Made by a program: the position numbers and the translations under genes. From the NCBI GenBank assembly GCA_021014325.1, contig CM037461.1:13235501-13299500 (forward strand): 64,000 bases of DNA. Reading direction: 5' to 3'. The notes under the pieces are model-generated. The model was not told the DNA's origin. It made no database searches and saw nothing but the letters and a program-made list of their open reading frames with translations. This stretch comes from Plazaster borealis (taxonomy: Eukaryota > Echinodermata > Asteroidea > Forcipulatida > Labidiasteridae). Shown here piece by piece: positions 55,901-64,000 of this stretch (the stretch's first letter is position 1; each line of letters opens with the position of its first letter).

Positions 55901-58900
55901 CATGCTGCATGTTGTGGGCTATACAGTCATACCCCACAAGACTATGAGGGATGTCACAATCATGCTGCATATTGTGGGCTATACAGTCATACCCAAAGAC
56001 TATGAGGGATGTCACAATCATGCTGCATATTGTGGGCTATACAGTCATACCCCACAAGACTATGAGGGATGTCACAATCATGCTGCATATTGTGGGCTAT
56101 ACAGTCATACCCCATAAGACTATGAGGGATGTCACAATCATGCTGCATATTGTGGGCTATACAGTCATACCCCACAAGACTATGAGGGATGTCACAATCA
56201 TGCTGCATATTGTGGGCTATACAGTCATACCCCATAAGACTATGAGGGATGTCACAATCATGCTGCATATTGTGGGCTATACAGTCATACCCCACAAGAC
56301 TATGAGGGATGTCACAATCATGCTGCATATTGTGGGCTATACAGTCATACCCCACAAGACTATGAGGGATGTCACAATCATGCTGCATATTGTGGGCTAT
56401 ACAGTCATACCCCACAAGACTATGAGGGATGTCACAATCATGCTGCATATTGTGGGCTATACAGTCATACCCCACAAGACTATGAGGGATGTCACAATCA
56501 TGCTGCATATTGTGGGCTATACAGTCATACCCCACAAGACTATGAGGGATGTCACAATCATGCTGCATATTGTGGGCTATACAGTCATACCCCATAAGAC
56601 TATGAGGGATGTCACAATCATGCTGCATATTGTGGGCTATACAGTCATACCCCACAAGACTATGAGGGATGTCACAATCATGCTGCATGTTGTGGGCTAT
56701 ACAGTCAAACCCCATATGACTATGAGGGATGTCACAATCATGCTGCATATTGTGGGCTATACAGTCATACCCCACAAGACTATGAGGGATGTCACAATCA
56801 TGCTGCATATTGTGGGCTACACAGTCATACCCCACAAGACTATGAGGGATGTCACAATCATGCTGCATATTGTGGGCTATACAGTCATACCCCACAAGAC
56901 TATGAGGAATGTCACAATCATGCTGCATGTTGTGGGCTATACAGTCAAACCCCATATGAGTATGAGGGATGTCACAATCATGCTGCATATTGTGGGCTAT
57001 ACAGTCATACCCAATAAGACTATGAGAGATGTCACAATCATGCTGCATATTGTGGGCTATACAGTCATACCCCACAAGACTATGAGGGATGTCACAATCA
57101 TGCTGCATATTGTGGGCTATACAGTCAAACCCCATAAGACTATAAGGGATGTCACAATCATGCTGCATACTGTGGGCTATACAGTCATACCCCATAAGAC
57201 TATGAGGGATGTCACAATCATGCTGCATATTGTGGGCTATACAGTCAAACCCCATAAGACTATGAGGGATGTCACAATCATGCTGCATATTGTGGGCTAT
57301 ACAGTCATACCCCATAAGACTATGAGGGATGTCACAATCATGCTGCATATTGTGGGCTATACAGTCATACCCCATAAGACTATGAGGGATGTCACAATCA
57401 TGCTGCATATTGTGGGCTATACAGTCATACCCCACAAGACTATGAGGGATGTCACAATCATGCTGCATATTGTGGGCTATACAGTCATACCCCATAAGAC
57501 TATGAGGGATGTCACAATCATGCTGCATATTGTGGGCTATACAGTCATACCCCACAAGACTATGAGGGATGTCACAATCATGCTGCATATTGTGGGCTAT
57601 ACAGTCATACCCCATGAGACTATGGGGATGTCACAATCATGCTGCATATTGTGGGCTATACAGTCATACCCCACAAGACTATGAGGGATGTCACAATCAT
57701 GCTGCATATTGTGGGCTATACAGTCATACCCCACAAGACTATGAGGGATGTCACAATCATGCTGCATATTGTGGGCTATACAGTCATACCCCATAAGACT
57801 ATGAGTGAGGTCACAATCATGCTGCATATTGTGGGCTATACAGTCATACCCCATAAGACTATGAGGGATGTCACAATCATGCTGCATATTGTGGGCTATA
57901 CAGTCATACCCCACAAGACTATGAGGGATGTCACAATCATGCTGCATATTGTGGGCTATACAGTCATACCCCATAAGACTATGTGGGATGTCACAATCAT
58001 GCTGCATATTGTGGGCTATACAGTCATACCCCATAAGACTATGAGGGATGTCACAATCATGCTGCATATTGTGGGCTATACAGTCATACCCCACAAGACT
58101 ATGTTGGATGTCACAATCATGCTGCATATTGTGGGCTATACAGTCATACCCCATAAGACTATGAGGGATGTCACAATCATGCTGCATATTGTGGGCTATA
58201 CAGTCATACCCCACAAGACTATGAGGGATGTCACAATCATGCTGCATATTGTGGGCTATACAGTCATACCCCATAAGACTATGAGGGATGTCACAATCAT
58301 GCTGCATATTGTGGGCTATACAGTCATACCCCATAAGACTATGAGGATGTCACAATCATGCTGCATATTGTGGGCTATACAGTCATACCCCACAAGACTA
58401 TGAGGGATGTCACAATCATGCTGCATATTGTGGGCTATACAGTCATACCCCATAAGACTATGAGGGATGTCACAATCATGCTGCATATTGTGGGCTATAC
58501 AGTCATACCCCACAAGACTATGAGGATGTCACAATCATGCTGCATATTGTGGGCTATACAGTCATACCCCATAAGACTATGAGGGATGTCACAATCATGC
58601 TGCATATTGTGGGCTATACAGTCATACCCCACAAGACTATGAGGGATGTCACAATCATGCTGCATATTGTGGGCTATACAGTCATACCCCATAAGACTAT
58701 GAGGGATGTCACAATCATGCTGCATATTGTGGGCTATACAGTCATACCCCATAAGACTATGAGGGATGTCACAATCATGCTGCATATTGTGGGCTATACA
58801 GTCATACCCCATAAGACTATGTGGATGTCACAATCATGCTGCATATTGTGGGCTATACAGTCATACCCCATAAGACTATGAGGGATGTCACAATCATGCT

Positions 58901-61900
58901 GCATATTGTGGGCTATACAGTCATACCCCATAAGACTATGAGGGATGTCACAATCATGCTGCATATTGTGGGCTATACAGTCATACCCCACAAGACTATG
59001 AGGATGTCACAATCATGCTGCATATTGTGGGCTATACAGTCATACCCCATAAGACTATGAGGGATGTCACAATCATGCTGCATATTGTGGGCTATACAGT
59101 CATACCCCACAAGACTATGAGGGATGTCACAATCATGCTGCATATTGTGGGCTATACAGTCATACCCCATAAGACTATGAGGGATGTCACAATCATGCTG
59201 CATATTGTGGGCTATACAGTCATACCCCACAAGACTATGAGGGATGTCACAATCATGCTGCATATTGTGGGCTATACAGTCATACCCCATAAGACTATGA
59301 GGGATGTCACAATCATGCTGCATATTGTGGGCTATACAGTCATACCCCACAAGACTATGAGGGATGTCACAATCATGCTGCATATTGTGGGCTATACAGT
59401 CATACCCCATAAGACTATGAGGGATGTCACAATCATGCTGCATATTGTGGGCTATACAGTCATACCCCACAAGACTATGAGGGATGTCACAATCATGCTG
59501 CATATTGTGGGCTATACAGTCATACCCCACAAGACTATGAGGGATGTCACAATCATGCTGCATATTGTGGGCTATACAGTCATACCCCATAAGACTATGA
59601 GGGATGTCACAATCATGCTGCATATTGTGGGCTATACAGTCATACCCCATAAGACTATGAGGGATGTCACAATCATGCTGCATATTGTGGGCTATACAGT
59701 CATACCCCACAAGACTATGAGGATGTCACAATCATGCTGCATATTGTGGGCTATACAGTCATACCCCATAAGACTATGAGGGATGTCACAATCATGCTGC
59801 ATATTGTGGGCTATACAGTCATACCCCATAAGACTATGAGGGATGTCACAATCATGCTGCATATTGTGGGCTATACAGTCATACCCCATAAGACTATGAG
59901 GGATGTCACAATCATGCTGCATATTGTGGGCTATACAGTCATACCCCACAAGACTATGAGGGATGTCACAATCATGCTGCATATTGTGGGCTATACAGTC
60001 ATACCCCATAAGACTATGAGGGATGTCACAATCATGCTGCATATTGTGGGCTATACAGTCATACCCCACAAGACTATGAGGGATGTCACAATCATGCTGC
60101 ATATTGTGGGCTATACAGTCATACCCCATAAGACTATGAGGGATGTCACAATCATGCTGCATATTGTGGGCTATACAGTCATACCCCATAAGACTATGAG
60201 GGATGTCACAATCATGCTGCATATTGTGGGCTATACAGTCATACCCCATAAGACTATGAGGGAGGTCACAATCATGCTGCATATTGTGGGCTATACAGTC
60301 ATACCCCCTGAGACTGGGGGTTGTCACAATCATGCTGCATATTGTGGGCTATACAGTCATACCCCACAAGACTATGAGGGATGTCACAATCATGCTGCAT
60401 ATTGTGGGCTATACAGTCATACCCCATAAGACTATGAGGGATGTCACAATCATGCTGCATATTGTGGGCTATACAGTCATACCCCATAAGACTATGAGGG
60501 ATGTCACAATCATGCTGCATATTGTGGGCTATACAGTCATACCCCATAAGACTATGAGGGATGTCACAATCATGCTGCATATTGTGGGCTATACAGTCAT
60601 ACCCCATAAGACTATGAGGTATGTCACAATCATGCTGCATATTGTGGGCTATACAGTCATACCCCATAAGACTATGAGGGATGTCACAATCATGCTGCAT
60701 ATTGTGGGCTATACAGTCATACCCCACAAGACTATGAGGGATGTCACAATCATGCTGCATATTGTGGGCTATACAGTCATACCCCATAAGACTATGAGGG
60801 ATGTCACAATCATGCTGCATATTGTGGGCTATACAGTCATACCCCACAAGACTATGAGGGATGTCACAATCATGCTGCATATTGTGGGCTATACAGTCAT
60901 ACCCCATAAGACTATGAGGGATGTCACAATCATGCTGCATATTGTGGGCTATACAGTCATACCCCATAAGACTATGAGGGATGTCACAATCATGCTGCAT
61001 ATTGTGGGCTATACAGTCATACCCCATAAGACTATGTGGATGTCACAATCATGCTGCATATTGTGGGCTATACAGTCATACCCCATAAGACTATGAGGGA
61101 TGTCACAATCATGCTGCATATTGTGGGCTATACAGTCATACCCCACAAGACTATGAGGGATGTCACAATCATGCTGCATATTGTGGGCTATACAGTCATA
61201 CCCCATGAGACTATGGGGATGTCACAATCATGCTGCATATTGTGGGCTATACAGTCATACCCCATAAGACTATGAGGGATGTCACAATCATGCTGCATAT
61301 TGTGGGCTATACAGTCATACCCCACAAGACTATGAGGGATGTCACAATCATGCTGCATATTGTGGGCTATACAGTCATACCCCATAAGACTATGAGGGAT
61401 GTCACAATCATGCTGCATATTGTGGGCTATACAGTCATACCCCACAAGACTATGAGGGATGTCACAATCATGCTGCATATTGTGGGCTATACAGTCATAC
61501 CCCACAAGACTATGAGGGATGTCACAATCATGCTGCATATTGTGGGCTATACAGTCATACCCCATAAGACTATGGGGATGTCACAATCATGCTGCATATT
61601 GTGGGCTATACAGTCATACCCCATAAGACTATGAGGGATGTCACAATCATGCTGCATATTGTGGGCTATACAGTCATACCCCATAAGACTATGAGGGATG
61701 TCACAATCATGCTGCATATTGTGGGCTATACAGTCATACCCCATAAGACTATGAGGGATGTCACAATCATGCTGCATATTGTGGGCTATACAGTCATACC
61801 CCACAAGACTATGAGGGATGTCACAATCATGCTGCATATTGTGGGCTATACAGTCATACCCCATAAGACTATGAGGGATGTCACAATCATGCTGCATATT

Positions 61901-64000
61901 GTGGGCTATACAGTCATACCCCATAAGACTATGAGGGATGTCACAATCATGCTGCATATTGTGGGCTATACAGTCATACCCCACAAGACTATGAGGGATG
62001 TCACAATCATGCTGCATATTGTGGGCTATACAGTCATACCCCATAAGACTATGAGGGATGTCACAATCATGCTGCATATTGTGGGCTATACAGTCATACC
62101 CCATAAGACTATGAGGGATGTCACAATCATGCTGCATATTGTGGGCTATACAGTCATACCCCATAAGACTATGAGGGATGTCACAATCATGCTGCATATT
62201 GTGGGCTATACAGTCATACCCCATAAGACTATGAGGGATGTCACAATCATGCTGCATATTGTGGGCTATACAGTCATACCCCACAAGACTATGAGGGATG
62301 TCACAATCATGCTGCATATTGTGGGCTATACAGTCATACCCCATGAGACTATGGGGATGTCACAATCATGCTGCATATTGTGGGCTATACAGTCATACCC
62401 CATAAGACTATGAGGGATGTCACAATCATGCTGCATATTGTGGGCTATACAGTCATACCCCATAAGACTATGAGGGATGTCACAATCATGCTGCATATTG
62501 TGGGCTATACAGTCATACCCCATAAGACTATGAGGGATGTCACAATCATGCTGCATATTGTGGGCTATACAGTCATACCCCATAAGACTATGAGGGATGT
62601 CACAATCATGCTGCATATTGTGGGCTATACAGTCATACCCCACAAGACTATGAGGGATGTCACAATCATGCTGCATATTGTGGGCTATACAGTCATACCC
62701 CATAAGACTATGAGGGATGTCACAATCATGCTGCATATTGTGGGCTATACAGTCATACCCCATAAGACTGTGGGATGTCACAATCATGCTGCATATTGTG
62801 GGCTATACAGTCATACCCCATAAGACTATGAGGGATGTCACAATCATGCTGCATATTGTGGGCTATACAGTCATACCCCATAAGACTATGAGGGATGTCA
62901 CAATCATGCTGCATATTGTGGGCTATACAGTCATACCCCACAAGACTATGAGGGATGTCACAATCATGCTGCATATTGTGGGCTATACAGTCATACCCCA
63001 TAAGACTATGAGGGATGTCACAATCATGCTGCATATTGTGGGCTATACAGTCATACCCCACAAGACTATGAGGGATGTCACAATCATGCTGCATATTGTG
63101 GGCTATACAGTCATACCCCATAAGACTATGAGGGATGTCACAATCATGCTGCATATTGTGGGCTATACAGTCATACCCCACAAGACTATGAGGGATGTCA
63201 CAATCATGCTGCATATTGTGGGCTATACAGTCATACCCCATAAGACTATGAGGGATGTCACAATCATGCTGCATATTGTGGGCTATACAGTCATACCCCA
63301 TAAGACTATGAGGGATGTCACAATCATGCTGCATATTGTGGGCTATACAGTCATACCCCACAAGACTATGAGGATGTCACAATCATGCTGCATATTGTGG
63401 GCTATACAGTCATACCCCATAAGACTATGAGGGATGTCACAATCATGCTGCATATTGTGGGCTATACAGTCATACCCACAAGACTATGAGGATGTCACAA
63501 TCATGCTGCATATTGTGGGCTATACAGTCATACCCCATAAGACTATGAGGGATGTCACAATCATGCTGCATATTGTGGGCTATACAGTCATACCCCACAA
63601 GACTATGAGGATGTCACAATCATGCTGCATATTGTGGGCTATACAGTCATACCCCATAAGACTATGAGGGATGTCACAATCATGCTGCATATTGTGGGCT
63701 ATACAGTCATACCCCACAAGACTATGAGGGATGTCACAATCATGCTGCATATTGTGGGCTATACAGTCATACCCATAAGACTATGAGGGATGTCACAATC
63801 ATGCTGCATATTGTGGGCTATACAGTCATACCCCATAAGACTATGAGGGATGTCACAATCATGCTGCATATTGTGGGCTATACAGTCATACCCCATAAGA
63901 CTATGAGGGATGTCACAATCATGCTGCATATTGTGGGCTATACAGTCATACCCCATAAGACTATGAGGGATGTCACAATCATGCTGCATATTGTGGGCTA
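49942..64000. repeat. 60-bp satellite array, ~234 units, running off the window
   Basis: The unit is built from GACTATGAGGGATGTCACAA, TCATGCTGCATATTGTGGGC and TATACAGTCATACCCCAYAA. One position is dimorphic (CCCCACAAG or CCCCATAAG) along the whole array. Units of 59 bp (one G lost in GAGGG) recur at irregular intervals. Because 60 is a multiple of three and no frame has a stop, long ORFs appear on both strands (up to 814 codons), broken exactly where 59-bp units occur. The first units next to the hAT element carry CpG forms (GGGACGTCAC) and other differences. Confidence 0.95.

Noticed and set aside
49815..64000. Very long ORFs (up to 814 codons) on both strands with 20-residue repeats
   Set aside because: They follow from a stop-free 60-bp repeat. 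Frames break at every 59-bp unit and exist equally on both strands, so satellite DNA explains them.

Overview
This is nuclear DNA of an animal, most likely a marine invertebrate and probably an echinoderm (perhaps a sea star). The evidence is AT-rich introns with GT/AG splice sites, several tRNA-derived SINEs with the shared 'GTGTCCTT..GCAAGACACTT' body and ATT-rich tails, many small inverted-repeat elements, and megasatellite DNA. The species call rests on remembered repeat families and is not proven.

Three genes lie head to tail, all on the minus strand. The right gene (47350 to 39688, 5' end incomplete) encodes a 24-bp minisatellite-coded repeat domain, two zinc fingers, a tyrosine-recombinase (phage-integrase-type) catalytic domain split over two exons, a 36-bp minisatellite-coded Ser/Gln/Pro domain, two acidic mini-exons and a SANT/Myb-like C-terminus. 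The middle gene (27145 to 19967) encodes a Tudor/Agenet-like chromatin-reader module, an acidic exon, six tandem copies of one 87-nt exon and the same SANT-like C-terminus. The left gene (10.8 kb down to the window edge) has a non-coding first exon, a KMT5A-like SET methyltransferase domain over three exons, and a 387-codon exon of pentapeptide repeats encoded by a 15-bp minisatellite. Frames were checked by hand across splice sites. Nearly all accessory exons are symmetric phase 1-1, so they can be added, lost or multiplied without breaking the frame. The locus looks like a cluster of modular, partly transposon-derived chromatin proteins.

Mobile DNA fills the spaces. A 2.4-kb hAT-type element (47565-49941) has a perfect 8-bp target duplication and sits in an edge unit of a 60-bp satellite that then runs to the window end (49942-64000, roughly 234 units). 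Two identical 478-bp inverted-repeat elements (30245-30722, 34642-35119) bracket a broken Mutator-like transposase and an apparently intact I-PpoI-like His-Me-finger endonuclease ORF. Their flanking 4-mers are swapped (TGAT outside, TATA inside), which suggests integration by recombination between element copies. Other elements are a Mutator-type MITE with a 9-bp duplication, a MITE with unusual 15-bp flanking repeats, tRNA-Asn-like elements with complementary flanks, and a non-LTR retrotransposon scrap.

Other structure: a 1.9-kb array of 50-bp units, nearly all carrying the CRE palindrome TGACGTCA (36969-38868); a GAGGAC-motif field with quasi-regular ~34-bp spacing (15471-16455); and a degenerate 0.5-0.6-kb tandem array (16.7-19.9 kb). 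The stretches 11.45-12.5, 12.74-15.46 and 35.65-36.95 kb hold nothing I recognise.
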